From Leptasterias polaris (Eukaryota; Echinodermata; Asteroidea; Forcipulatida; Asteriidae): a stretch of DNA of 64,000 nt. The translations under genes were made by a program, and so were the position numbers. Positions 24,838-36,063 of this stretch are shown here, piece by piece; the first letter of the stretch is position 1, and each line of letters opens with the position of its first letter. Under the pieces are notes generated by a model, which saw nothing but the letters and a program-made list of their open reading frames with translations, was not told the DNA's origin and made no database searches. The stretch covers positions 1-64,000 of the forward strand of contig JAZGTN010000211.1 in the NCBI GenBank assembly GCA_037783415.1, written 5' to 3'.

Positions 24838-25700
24838 TAACTGCACCATTGCAAGCAAGTGCATCTATGCGTATTTTGAAACGAGAAACTGGAGATCTTG
24901 GCAATTATGCTTTGACTAAAAAAGTTTGAGCATTTGGTGGTGCGTCGTTTCGAATTGTTTGGAATCGAATGGTGGTAAAATCACGGGAAATTCCAAACTT
25001 AATTGCGAAAAGGGACCTGGACACATGCACGTGGCATGTGGGGTCCTACTCCTGGCCAGGGTAACAGTTGGTGGTTGATCTTAAAGATGCATCAGCTCCT
25101 CAGCGGCGAGGATGCTCTGGTGTTTTCACAAATGGTCGGCCAACAGGAGTAGTTCCTAGTCTACGCCGTGGGGCTAGGGACCGCGTTTTAAGGGAGTAGG
25201 GGGCGTACCCTGCATAAGAGTACGTGTACCGGGCGCTCTGAAAGGAGTACGAAGGCCCCAATGATCTCCCAAAGCGTGTTGGTGGTGCGTCGCTTCGAAT
25301 GGTGGTGCGTCGTTTCGAATCGTTTGGAATCGAATGGTGGTAAAATCACGGGAAATTCCAAACTTAATTGCGAAAAGGGACCTGGACACATGCACGTGGC
25401 ATGTGGGGTCCTACTCCTGGCCAGGGTGACAGTTGGTGGTTGACCTTAAAAGAGCATCAGGCTCCTTCAGCGGGCAAGGATGGTACTGGTGTTTCCACAA
25501 ATGGTCGGCCAACAGGAGTAGTCCCTAGTCTATGCCGTGGGGCTAGGGCCCGCGTTAGTAGGAGTTAGAGGGCGTGCCCCGCATACGGGTGCGAGTACCG
25601 GGCGCTCTGAAAGGAGTATGAAGGCCTTGACTGACCTCGGAAAGCGTGTTGGGGCTGGTATCCTGGGACCTGCACGTGGTGGCCCTGCTTTAAACTAAGC
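24838..25700 (+). repeat. GC-richer unit, duplicated in tandem (~365 bp offset)
   Basis: Two copies share blocks such as AAATTCCAAACTTAATTGCG, CATGCACGTGGCATGTGGGG, GGTCGGCCAACAGGAGTAG and GGGCGCTCTGAAAGGAGTA. They are clearly more GC-rich than their surroundings. Neither strand gives a long ORF or a recognised RNA gene. This could be the UTR of a retroelement; the family is unknown. Confidence 0.7.
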
Positions 25701-27059
25701 TTACCAGGATGATATTGGCAAAAATCAGAAGCAAATTAATTAAAATGCTTGCAATGGTACACTTATACATACACTTTACTTTCATGAATTTTATTTACAA
25801 TGTGATTATATACAGGCATTCTCCTTTTCATGTCGTCAGCTGTTTTCAGGTGTACTGCCATTGAAAATTAAAAACTTGGCACAAAGTATATTGCTGTGCC
25901 TGGTACTTTCCTCTTTTTGAGCAAGATTTGGTTGAATGCATGCCTGAGTATACAAGAATTAAAAATTGTTCATTTATAAATAATACAGGCATGCAACTAG
26001 TTTCAGTAAAAATTTCTCATAGTTGATTCCTAACTGTACTATCCGCAAAGACATACTCTGCCTGGCATTTTCTCTTTTAAAACTAAAAAAGAAAAGAAAA
26101 TTGCTGTTGCATGCAAAGTTATTATTTATTGACAATATACAGGCAGGCAACACATTTCAGGTTATCAAATTATTTCCTAATTTGTTGGTTTCGATCACAT
26201 CTATATTGAAAATTGAAAAACACTGCAAAGTCTTGCTGTGATGCAATTTACTCTTTTATTGACAATCTGCGATCTGCAAGCTGTTGCATGCCTGAATATC
26301 TAGCATTGTGTATATTTATTTTTAAGGTTATGCAAATATTCATTCGAGAAATGCACATTGCAGCCACACTTCTCTATATAGTGCTTGTTATTGTTTTTTG
26401 AAAAAGCAACTGTTTTTTGCAAAATAATACAACTATTTCAATAGTCAAAAGCAAAGAAAAAATCTAAGGTTCACCTTTTTGGCTTTATTCTCTTGATGAA
26501 TCAAAAATAGAAAGAAAAATGCATTTGAAAGAATTCACATGTCAAATTTAGTGAGCTTTAAAAACACAATAAATGCATTATTATACAAAGCACTAGGAAC
26601 ATGTTTCTGTGTCATGGGCCATCGATATGAATGAGAATTAGCATAGTTTTGATTTGCGCAATACATTTTTATGGAGTCTGTGTTTCATATCTTGGAGTAA
26701 ACTCTTTTATTTGAGACTTAAAATCTGTGGTAAAATGTTATTGCTTTATTGAATTCAATGCCATTTTGTAAAAGATGATATTTTCTAAGTAAACTCCAAT
26801 GCAATAAGGTACAACACAAATGTTTGACAATTTTGAGAATATGCTTACTAACTTAAAGTTTTGAATTCAGGCATAACATTAGTACATGTATTTTTGGTAA
26901 AACTACAGCCATGAACACTCCAATTGCTGTTCCAAATCTTTAAATCAAAATAAGATGCTTCACCCTTTCACATATTCCTCCATCTTTTCTCCTCCTCCAC
27001 TCTTAACACTGAATCAATAACCATCACAATCTTGCTCCCCTCCCGTCCTTCCCAAATTA
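25700..27059. other. AT-rich interval without genes
   Basis: Loose repetition is present: GCATGC with AGGCA(T/G)GCA and TTTATTGACAAT phrases recur near 25820-26300. There is no recognisable ORF. The segment has no counterpart in the right palindrome arm. Confidence 0.5.
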
Positions 27060-27600
27060 CCACTCCCCTCATTGCGTTTATTGACCACTTTCATCCTTGT
27101 GTTTACTAACAACTACCTTCCTTGCGTTTATTTACCACTATTTCCTCCTTGCATTTGTTTACCACTCCCCTCATTGTGTTTATTTACCACTTCCCTCCTT
27201 GCGCTTGTTTACAACCTCCCACCTTGCTGTTATTTATCACTTCCATCCTTGCTTTTTTTACTTCCCTCCTTAAAGTCGTTTATCACTACCATTCTTGTGT
27301 TTATATATCACTGCCCTTCTTGCGTTTGTTTATCACTTCACTCCTTACAGTTGTTTACCACTTCTATTCTTGCTATTTTTTACCACTTCCATCCTTGCGT
27401 TTATTTTCCTTCCATCCTTGCGTTTGTTTACCACTTTCATCCTTGTGTTTGATTAACACTTCCCTCCTTGCATTTGTTTACACTTACCCCTTGCTTATAT
27501 TTATCACTTACATCGCATTTATTTACCACTTTCCTCCTTGCACTTGTTTATCCCTTCCATCCTCACTTTTGTTTATTTTCCACTTCCCTCTTTGCGATTC
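27060..27600. repeat. ~25-bp pyrimidine-rich minisatellite
   Basis: About twenty degenerate units of the form TTGCGTTTATTTACCACTTCC(C/A)TCC run along one strand. The right palindrome arm has only one or two equivalents (near 29125-29150), so the array expanded after the arms separated. The apparent 126- and 163-codon ORFs follow the unit periodicity and are not genes. Confidence 0.85.
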
Positions 27601-28049
27601 AACGTTTTTTTAAACGGTGAAACAATTCAAGTTATTTTTTATGTTAAAATTAAACTTATTTGAATGTTAAACTTGTATCTAAACAATTAGAAGTTTGAGT
27701 TAAAAAAATGATTATTTTAAGGTTAATCATGTATCTTAAACCGCTAGAAGTTTGTGTTAAAACTGATTATTTGAATTTTAAACTTGTATTTAAACAGTTA
27801 GAAGTTTACATCAAATAAAATGTTTGTTAATGTAAACAGCTAACTGTTTAGATACAAGTTTAACGTTCAAATTAACTTGTTCTCTATGTAGTAATAAAGT
27901 ACATATTGTTTTGTTATGTTTGCTTAATAAGAGTCAAAGAAATAAAGAAATAGAAATAATGAACCAGTGGTAAAGAAATGTCATTCTTTGAGTCAAAATT
28001 TAGTAGAATAAGATAACCTATGCAAACTGTATAAAACGTAAAAGTCGAT

Positions 28050-28682
28050 TGCTCATTTGGTCTAATGGGTTGCTCATTTGGGCTAATGGGTTGCTAATGG
28101 GTTGCTAATGGGTTGCTCATTTGGGCTAATGGGTTGCTAATGGGTTGCTCATTTGGGCTAATGGGTTGCTAATGGGTTGCTCATTTGGGCTAATGGGTTG
28201 CTAATGGGTTGCTCATTTGGGCTAATGGGTTGCTAATGGGTTGCTCATTTGGGCTAATGGGTTGCTAATGGGTTGTTCATTTGGGCTAATGGGTTGCTAA
28301 TGGGTTGCTCATTTGGGCTAATGGGTTGCTAATGGGTTGCTCATTTGGGCTAATGGGTTGCTAATGGGTTGTTCATTTGGGCTAATGGGTTGCTAATGGG
28401 TTGTTCATTTGGGCTAATGGGTTGTTCATTTGGGCTAATGGGTTGCTCATTTGGGCTAATGGGTTGCTAATGGGTTGCTCATTTGGGCTAATGGGTTGCT
28501 AATGGGTTGCTCATTTGGGCTAATGGGTTGCTAATGGGTTGCTCATTTGGGCTAATGGGTTGTTCATTTGGGCTAATGGGTTGTTCATTTGGGCTAATGG
28601 GTTGCTAATGGGTTGCTCATTTGGGCTAATGGGTTGCTGCTAATGGGTTGCTCATTTGGGCTAATGGGTTGCACATTTGGTT
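28050..28682 (+). repeat. Minisatellite at the palindrome axis
   Basis: This is a regular mixture of two modules, GCTCATTTGGGCTAATGGGTT (21 bp) and GCTAATGGGTT (11 bp), mostly alternating as 32-bp units, over about 630 bp. It is directional and occupies the axis between the two arms. CRISPR can be excluded because there are no unique spacers. Confidence 0.95.
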
Positions 28683-29149
28683 TAGTCGAAAGTGCTTTTT
28701 CTTTTGACCTTTGACCCCTTAAAACGTATATCTTACGTTTTACACAGTTTGCATAGGGTTATCTTCTACTAAATTCTGACTCAAAGAATGACATTTCTTT
28801 ACCACTGGTTCATTATTTCTATTTCTTTATTTCTTTGACTCTTATTAAGCAAACATAACAGAACAATATGTACTTTATTACTACATAGAGAACAAGTTAA
28901 TTTGAACGTTAAACTTGTATCTTAACAGTTAGCTGTTTACATTAACAAACATTTTATTTGATGCAAACTTCTAACTGTTTAAATACAAGTTTAAAATTCA
29001 AATAATCAGTTTTAACACAAACTTCTAGCAGTTTAAGATACAAGATTAACATTAAAATAAGTTTAATTTTAACATAAAAATGAACTTAAATTGTTTCACT
29101 GTTTAAAAAACGTTGAATCACAAGGAGGTAAGTGGAAAATAAACACAAG

Positions 29150-29290
29150 GATAATAACATAATAATAACTAGTTCTTTAATATACAGCGCATTTCACAAT
29201 AACGTCTCAATGCGCTTTACATTAGTGCCCTGGTCATTGGGCCAATAACATTCCTTTAATCTTTCTCAGCTCCCTGGGGAGTATACAACC
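29150..29290 (+). repeat. Interspersed repeat fragment
   Basis: A segment starting near AATAATAATAACTAG, with GCGCATTTCAC and ATGCGCTTTACATTAGTGCC phrases, is present only in the right arm. It resembles short interspersed sequences common in marine invertebrates, but no second copy in this window confirms its ends. Confidence 0.35.
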
Positions 29291-29780
29291 CTGGGCTATG
29301 CCTTAGTCTTGAACAGCTACATCTACGTATGGGAAGACATTCAGCTGATGATACGCAATTTGCAGATAACACTCATCTACATTTCGGATGGGTAGATCTC
29401 ATTGGAGAACTAGACTTTCTAAAAGAGAAAAAATGGAAATTAGAGGAAAAACAAATTATCTATGGAAGAGAAATAATTGTATTACTTCTTACCTTAGACA
29501 TGAGGCCCAATTGGCTTGCATTATGATCAACATTTTCAAATGAGCAACATTCGTTTTTTAAACATCTTTTGTGGTGTCTGATTCAAAAATGGGAATCAAT
29601 GTGTTGAATTGGTTATAAAAAGAAGTGGTTTACACATATGCTGAGGCATGGTTCTTGATAATTTTACCTCAACTTCGTCTTGGTAAAATTATCAAGAACT
29701 ATAGCCCTTAGCGAGTTTAAACCAGTCTTAAAACCAGTCAACACTATTTGATTTCCTTACTGTTAAATCACACACATTAA

Positions 29781-30604
29781 CCCTTTAGCCCTCATACCGC
29801 CCGCAGGCGCCCTGCCTATTACTCCGCATACCGCCCACAACCGCCCTCGAAGTTTGACAAGTTGTATTTAGCGTTTTACACATGAGATTAAAATGCAGCA
29901 AGCAGCCGTTGATAGAGCGATTTCAAGATAACAATAGTCCAAGGTCCCCATAAGAAAAAATGACTCTATCCACCTCCAAAGGTTCAAAGGTCGGAAGTCC
30001 TATCCAACGCATGTGAAGCACAACGGGCAGCTGTTCGTGCTCCATGTAGTGCAGACCGTATTGTATGTACCACGTATCACACGTGCAATGTACACAGTTA
30101 TGGCGGCCTTCCGCTTGTTTCACGATAATTTCATTGGTGTTTTGACATACGTAATACCGTGATTTGCAAGGATTTTACAAAGAGTTTTAGGTAAAGAAGT
30201 TATCTGTTGGTAATAGAGGCATTAATTTTCATTTCCAAAGGTATGTTGTGTGTATTTTCAATCACTTTTGTATCTTTTTTGCGCTTTGAGATGACATTAC
30301 AGTTGAGAAAATTTTTTGTGCAGATTTTTCCACGTATAACAAATGCAAACAGGTGTTTTTAAATTTTTGTTGATCTGTTTTGTTTCCAACCTAAAAGCTT
30401 CAATTTGGGAAAGCAAACAAAACAACTGTGAAAATCATTTAAAACATAATTTCATTCTCTTCAAAATAAACTCAACTTGTAACACAATAAAATAATCACA
30501 ACGAAAGTTATCTAAGGTTTTCTAAGTACAGCCGAAAATCTTGTGAATTTTCATGGCGCGCTGAGGAGTAATGACGCATATGTTTAATAACGCGTGAGTG
30601 CTAA
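29781..30604. mobile_element. TTAA MITE in the right palindrome arm, one end eroded
   Basis: The host arm reads CACACATTAA then ATGCAAGG; the left arm confirms this empty site (complement near 23345-23370). The insertion begins CCCTTTAGCCCTCA directly after TTAA. Its right end, read inward on the other strand, gives TTTAGCACTCACGCG, which matches the left end but has lost the terminal CCC and a full TTAA. GC-rich CCGCCC repeats follow the left end. The CCC start and TTAA target suggest a piggyBac-type non-autonomous element. Confidence 0.7.
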
Positions 30605-31439
30605 ATGCAAGGTGCTGCAAAAACAGCCCACTTTACACTTTAGGATAACAAGAACAACAAGATTTACATACCTTTGTCTCGGCCATGAACATCCATGCGC
30701 TACAAGAAGATGTTTGGCAGATACACAGTGCGAAGAGACCTCACAACATTTGCTTTGTTGATGGGAGGTGCCCATCAGGAGCATGGCATTTCTTTCTAGA
30801 TGCAAACAATTTTTTTAAAATATTTAAGACTATATAAAACCAGTTTTTAACTGAAAATAACTGAATATAACACGTTAACTTTAAAGTGTTACCTTTAAAA
30901 GATGGTTGAGAAAGTACAAATTAGAACACAAATTAACCTAAATGAGGTGTGTAGGTAAAATCCCTAAAAAATGATCAACTAATTTGTTACCTGAATCGGA
31001 AGTTTTGTTTAGCTTAAAACTACTTTAAACATGGGTTCTGAAGATTGCTGTCAATTCCAACAGTCTATATCTACTTGCTGTAATATATTGGAAACAATTT
31101 TATTTACCAAAAACACCACAGTTGGACTTCAACCCTGGCTTTTCAATTCAAATTTTAGGGGCCCAAACTGTTGATTGTTTGAATACTGATCAAACAATTT
31201 TAATTCAAAATGCTATGAACAAATTGCATAAAAACCCCCATTATTTTACTCTTAAGGAATTTACCTTTTACTGAAGAGAGCAGCTCCTTTATTATGTAAA
31301 CCGATCTTGGTCATCTTAACTTGTTGACAGTTATATCACTTTGAAGATGGTAAGCCTTTCTGCACACAAACATAAAGCACAATTTGCAACAATTTATTTT
31401 AAAAACATTGTCCATAGTTAAAAAAGTTGATTCAGACAA

Positions 31440-32245
31440 ATTACCTCAGCAGTTTTGTATACTCCCATCCCACAATTGAAAACTATTAGTTTAAAAAACA
31501 CGATGTGTCATGACTGAGCGATTAAGCGCACCGTACTCAAGCTGTGGTGTTTCTGATCAGCAGAGTATGGGTTCAGAGTTCTGGTCTTGACACTTGTGTC
31601 CTTGACCGAGAGACAAGCTATTATTAATTCTTTCTTTGGATGGAATGTAAAGCTGTAGGTCCTGTGTACACGAAAAATGATTGTTTTCGGGGGACCCGAA
31701 GATTAATCCGAACACAAAGTTTGGAGATAATATGCCAAGTCCTTCATGAGTTATAGTTGTAATGACCTCAACATTTTACCTAGAAGTCCAAAAACAAAGG
31801 CTTGCAGGGAATCTGAAGACCATTCCACACACTAAATTGGAGTTGATATTTTTTGTTGAGTGTCTTTTGTTTTAGTCATAGTGACACTATGGTCCAAAGG
31901 CATATTAGGCTTCTTGGGGAACCGAAGACCAGTCCACATACTGAGGATTATTTTGATTGCTACAATCAAAGTAAGCGACAGTGATTTGGCGGGTACGTCA
32001 AGTGGCCGAGACAGTTCTCTTGAAGATTGGTGTTGGTATGAACTGTATTAGCAGTGAGTCCTCAAAATCAAACTAATCTACCAAGTGGCAGACAATATTT
32101 TAATAACCAAAAGCTGAAAGTTTTTAAATATTTTTAAGTTCACCTTTCACTGGAGAGTGGAGCTCTTGGCTTTTACTTGTTGACGGGTAGATCTCTTTGG
32201 AAATTTTGAGCACTCCCCTGCAACACAAACAAAATGTACTTATTT
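31440..32245 (+). repeat. Direct-repeat unit, copy 1
   Basis: It starts with a degenerate tRNA-like SINE head (GGGTTCAGAGTTC in place of the B box) and continues through AAGACCA(G/T)TCCACA, GTCCTCA and ACTGGAGAGTG blocks to CAACACAAACAAAATGTAC. The same order recurs at 35220-36060, and shorter parts recur at 33279-33410 and 38095-38215. No ORF is conserved among the copies. Confidence 0.75.
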
Positions 32246-33272
32246 ATTATTATTATTTTATTCGGCAATTAAAAACAAATACATGTAACATAGAAAATAC
32301 AAGTAAATCGATTAAAAGCCAAGGATAGCCCAAAAAGCTGAGTAAACGGCTTATTTCCATCGGGGTCCTTAAAAAACACAGAAAAAACACAAAAACAAAC
32401 AGAACACAACAACAAATGACAACATTTCACTGCTCTTAACAATTAAAAGAGAAAAATAGAACATTAACAGGTAATATGAAGTCAATTCAATTCATGCACT
32501 CTGTCCCTATCTAATGGTGAAACTACCCCTTGAGAAAATTTAAGTATATTGGGAGGAGAGATGTTTTTTTACTGCTCTTTTAAATTGATAGTGACTATTA
32601 GAACATTTGATGCTATTGGGAAGTAAATTCCATTCATGAATCACAGTATAAAAAAATGTATTGCACTCTGACCCTTTTATTCTAGGAACAACAAAATTGG
32701 AGGAACTACCCCTTGTAAAATAACTATGCATATCTGAAACCTTCCTGAAATTTTGATAGAGATAGTCTGGTGCCATGTCATGAAAATTTTTATAAACATG
32801 GTTTAGCTTGAATTGTGTAACCCGGTCATTAACGTTTAACATGCCCAACTTGTTTAATTCTGTTTGACCAATGTGTGATCTAGAATCCATGCTTAAAATA
32901 AAACGGACTAATTTGTTTTGTGTGACTTGCAGCCTTTTTTTCAATTTAACCGACAATGTAGAGAACCAGGAAGAACAACAATAATCAAAATGACATTGAA
33001 TGAGAGCAGAACAGAGTGTTTTGCGAGATCTCTCATTCAAACAGTTGGCATGTCTGTAAAGGAAACGTAATCTAGCACCGGCCTTTTTAATCACAGAATT
33101 TGCAATGTTCTCACCAGTTAGACTCTGATTAAGTGTAATGCCCAAATATTTAATTGAGTTTGAAGGAGTAACAGTCTTCCCAGAACAAGAAACCTCAAAT
33201 TTATCTACATTGCTTAATTTCTTCTTAGATCCAAAAAGAATAGACTCAGTACATTGTTCTTTCATTATTGAG
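32246..33272 (-). mobile_element. 5'-truncated non-LTR retrotransposon (LINE)
   Basis: On the minus strand a reverse-transcriptase 3' fragment is followed by about 290 bp of 3' UTR and an AATAAAATAATAATAATAAATAA-type tail ending near 32250. It lies between two copies of the direct-repeat unit's ACTGGAGAGTG...CAACACAAAC segment. The 5' truncation is the usual outcome of target-primed reverse transcription. Exact ends are approximate. Confidence 0.8.
32540..33265 (-). CDS. CR1/L2-like reverse transcriptase, C-terminal fragment
   Basis: 241 codons on the minus strand. The N-terminus begins just past the catalytic palm, at the stretch leading to SIKYLGITLN, the characteristic strand between palm and thumb of non-LTR reverse transcriptases. 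The remaining residues form the thumb and C-terminal connection region (RLRFLYRHANCLNERSRKTL, then CHFDYCCSSWFS, then QNKLVRFIL), with spacing typical of the CR1/L2/Jockey group. The YXDD/FADD catalytic motif and the endonuclease are absent, so the product is inactive. The frame is uninterrupted, implying fairly recent insertion. The first Met is arbitrary because the 5' end is truncated. Confidence 0.85.
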   Translation of the reverse strand: MKEQCTESILFGSKKKLSNVDKFEVSCSGKTVTPSNSIKYLGITLNQSLTGENIANSVIKKAGARLRFLYRHANCLNERSRKTLCSALIQCHFDYCCSSWFSTLSVKLKKRLQVTQNKLVRFILSMDSRSHIGQTELNKLGMLNVNDRVTQFKLNHVYKNFHDMAPDYLYQNFRKVSDMHSYFTRGSSSNFVVPRIKGSECNTFFYTVIHEWNLLPNSIKCSNSHYQFKRAVKKHLSSQYT

Positions 33273-33750
33273 GAACTAACCTTTGACTGGAGAGTGCATC
33301 ACCTTTCTTGGACATCTTCTTGTTGATGGGTAGGTGTCTTTGGAAATAGTAAGCCTACTGCAACACAAACAAAAGGAATATTTTGCAACATTAGTGATGT
33401 AAACAGACATACAATCAGGATTATTTTGATTGTTGCAATGTATGGCTGTGACAGGGAGGCTGGTCCTCTACTGAAAGGAGAAACGGCACTTGGAGACCTT
33501 AACAAATAATAATTCACAGTATGACGACATTATCTCAGAAGAACTTAATTTAGTCCTCAGCTCAAAGAAACAGTGGGTGGTTTACTTTGTTGAAGAGATA
33601 TGTAATAATAGGTCAAAATTTTAAAAAGTTAGTAAAAAATAATGTGATGACCTCATCAGGATGTCACTTTTACTTTAAGCAGTCAATGTCATTGTCTAAC
33701 AATCGACTAAGTCGAAAAGCATATGGTTCGAATGATGTTTTAAAAGTGGC
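33273..33750. other. Repeat-unit remnant and AT-rich spacer
   Basis: 33279-33410 is another copy of the ACTGGAGAGTG...CAACACAAAC part of the direct-repeat unit. The rest shows no gene. Confidence 0.5.
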
Positions 33751-34740
33751 GTGTCGTGGACGAGCGGTCTACATGTAGGTCACCGAACCTAAGCTCTGGT
33801 GTAGTCAGCAGCAGAGTGTGGGTTCAATACCCGGTCATGACACTTGTGCCCCTGAACAAGGCACTTAACCATAATTGCTTCGAAAAAAGTTGGGAAGGTA
33901 GTGCATTCTGCTCTACCAGACAGGCTCCTAGTGGATGATACCCATGCCTAAATCCTTAACCCTTTGCGTGCTACGGGCGCAAATTTGCGCCCAACACAAC
34001 TTGCTACTTGTTTTGCATACAATGGAGCTTTCTTTTGACCCCTGACATGCATCCGGGTACTTTTTGTATACTTCGATACATACAAGCTATGTTACAAACG
34101 ATTACACAACAATTTTTCTTGAAAAACCTGTCATTTCCGAGTTTTTCCATGACTGTTATTACCGTAAAACAAAATGGCCGCCGCAGCAGCATTCTGGAAG
34201 ATTTTTGCGGATTTTAACTCAGGAAAATCAGAGTTTGAGGATGTTTTGGGAGACCATAGCGACGATAATGCGTCAGTTGGGTTTTGTCTATTGACATCGG
34301 GCCAGATATCGGACACATATCCCTATCAACGATGGGGCCAAATCCGACGCGACGATGGCATCGTTCCTATGCAAGGAGGGGAAGGTAGAACAGTCCAAGG
34401 TGTTGGGGATTCTTTTCGGTGTGCTTTGGAAGTGTGTATTTCCTAAATACTTCATTCAAAATCAATTCTGTTTGAACTACCTGGTTGCCAGTATTATACT
34501 CTACATTTGTCTTATTTTGCATTGTGCAATAAAATAATTCTTCACACACAAAAAAACTTGTTAGTACAACCGTGTGTTATTTTAATGATTGTGCAAAGAG
34601 ATTCCAGCGGGCAGGAAATAGTGTGTGTAGGGAATGGTAGCATGCAAAGGGTTAAGGACTGTAAAGCGGGTAACCCTGTTTCAGCCCCAGGAGTAGGAGG
34701 CAACATGCCCCTGGTTTCAAAAGATTTGGGTCGATAGCCC
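33751..34740 (+). mobile_element. tRNA-derived SINE split by a TTAA MITE
   Basis: The 5' head at 33751-33843 has a tRNA-like outline: GTGTCGTG pairs with CATGACAC as an acceptor stem, TGGACGAGCGG fits the A box and GGTTCAATACC the B box of RNA polymerase III promoters, and the long variable region suggests a Ser/Leu-type tRNA ancestor. The body continues (GCACTTAACCATAATTGCTT and beyond) to TTAA at 33956, is interrupted, and resumes at 34656 with GGACTGTAAAGCGGG. It is not a functional tRNA gene. Confidence 0.75.
33960..34651. mobile_element. piggyBac-type MITE with TTAA duplications
   Basis: Ends CCCTTTGCGTGCTAC and GTAGCATGCAAAGGG are inverted and flanked by TTAA (33956-33959, 34652-34655). 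Just inside the left end is the perfect palindrome GGGCGCAAATTTGCGCCC. The element interrupts the SINE. An ORF from 34174 (MAAAAAFWKIFADF...) of 90 codons with an acidic stretch could be a remnant of a transposase N-terminus, but it is too short to assign. Confidence 0.85.
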
Positions 34741-34823
34741 AAATCAGGTATATGTGTAGCCCTCACCTTGAAGTGGCCGTCCGTGGCCTTGTGAGTAAGA
34801 CGATATCTCATAAAAAAATTTAA

Positions 34824-34992
34824 AATACAATGATCCACACAAATATGCCTCGAAATTGCGTGGTTTTACTTTTACATGGCCCGCAATTTTTTGGAGTCAA
34901 GTTTTTGACTCCACAAAATGGCGGACCGTGTTAGTTCGCAAAGTAAAAGGAAAACCTTGCAATTTCGAGGCATTTGTGTGGATCATTGTATT
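34824..34992. mobile_element. Short hairpin MITE
   Basis: AATACAATGATCCACACAAA at the left is the inverse of the right end, and pairing continues through CCTCGAAATTGC and GTTTTACTTTTAC with a short inner stem (GAGTCAAGTTTTTGACTC). The unpaired flank beyond the right end (to about 35095) may belong to a longer version of the element whose left side is missing. Confidence 0.75.
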
Positions 34993-35219
34993 CTACTTTT
35001 AAAACATCTTTCTAACTTAATGCATTTTATAACAAACGGTTACAAACGCTTTTCATAGACCAACTCGCCCGATCCTAGGCAACGTGTCCCTTTAAAAGTT
35101 TTTTTTTTTATTCATTTAAAATAGTGAAGTGTTTACATGTAAAGTAAAGTATGTTCTGAGTCAATATATGGTTCATGAGGCCGGTGTCTATACCCAGTTT
35201 CATTGGCATTAAATGACTG

Positions 35220-36060
35220 AGAATATTTCTGTTTCTACCTAAGCAGTTTTGTATACTTCCATCCCAAAATTGAAAACTGTTAGTTTAAAAAACGCGATTA
35301 AGCGCACCTTACTCAAACTGTGGTGTTTCTGGTCAGCAGAGTATGGGTTCAGAGTTCTGGTCTTGACACTTGTGTCCTTGAGTGAGAGTCAAGCTATTAT
35401 TGTTTCTTTCTTCATCAGATGGGATGCAAAGCTGTAGGTCCTGTGTATTTTGCAATAAGCGTCTAACTACACGAAAAATTATTGTTTTCGGAGGACCCCA
35501 AGACCAATCCACACACAAAGTTTGGAGATAATATGCCAAGTCCTTCATGAGTTATAGTTGTAATGACCTCAACATTTTACCATAGTCCAAAAACAAAGGC
35601 TTGCAGGATATCTGAAGACCATTCCACACACTAAATTGGAGTTGATATTTTTTGTTGAGTGTCTTTTGTTTTAGTCATAGTGACATTGACACTACGGTCC
35701 AAAGGCATATTAGGCTTCTTGGGGAACCGAAGACCAGTCCACATACTGAGGATTATTTTGATTGCTACAATCAAAGTAAGCAACAGTGATTTGAGAGGAA
35801 TGTCAAATGCCTAAAACAGTCCTGAGGATTGATTGGTCTTGGTATGAACTGTATTAGCAGTGAGTCCTCAGAATCAAGTAATCTACCTAGTGGCACAAAC
35901 TATTTTAATAGCCAAAAGCTAAAAGGCTTTTTATATTTTTATATTTACCTTTCACTGGAGAGTGCAGCTCTTGGCTTTTACGTGACAGGTAGATCTCTTT
36001 GGAAATGTTAACCACCCCTGCAACACAAACAAAATGTACACTTTGCAACATGAGTGATTA
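35220..36060 (+). repeat. Direct-repeat unit, copy 2
   Basis: Collinear with 31440-32245, from the degenerate tRNA-like head (GGGTTCAGAGTTC near 35345) to CAACACAAACAAAATGTACA. The foldback element at 36064 is inserted immediately beyond it. Confidence 0.75.
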
Positions 36061-36063
36061 AAC

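Larger units (their letters stand above)
22338..28049. repeat. Left arm of ~9.3 kb inverted repeat
   Basis: The segment reads as the reverse complement of 28683-31604 in order. Matching pairs include 22338-22530 with 31430-31604, 22530-22720 with 31190-31425, 23160-23340 with 30605-30800, 23400-23540 with 29590-29700, 24420-24770 with 29290-29590 and 27600-28030 with 28690-29115. Arms differ by many substitutions and by insertions. This arm is longer because it carries a TTAA MITE, GC-richer repeats and an expanded minisatellite. No coding gene is recognised. Confidence 0.85.
28683..31604. repeat. Right arm of ~9.3 kb inverted repeat
   Basis: This is the reverse-complement counterpart of 22338-28049. 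It lacks the left arm's MITE, GC-rich units and most of the pyrimidine minisatellite, but has its own insertion at 29781-30604. Its outer end (31430-31604) runs without a break into the direct-repeat unit that continues to about 32240 and recurs at 35220-36060. Confidence 0.85.

Noticed and set aside
27072..27613. 126- and 163-codon ORFs that look like hydrophobic proteins
   Set aside because: The residues follow the period of the 25-bp pyrimidine minisatellite in two frames at once.
28050..28682. Regular repeats resembling a CRISPR array
   Set aside because: There are no unique spacers, the modules are contiguous, and the context is eukaryotic.
33751..33843. Possible functional tRNA gene
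   Set aside because: The outline is tRNA-like, but the anticodon arm is not convincing and the sequence runs into a SINE body.
34174..34446. 90-codon ORF inside the TTAA MITE as a real gene
   Set aside because: Overlaps several equally long ORFs, has no domain, and sits in a non-autonomous element; noted only as a possible transposase remnant.
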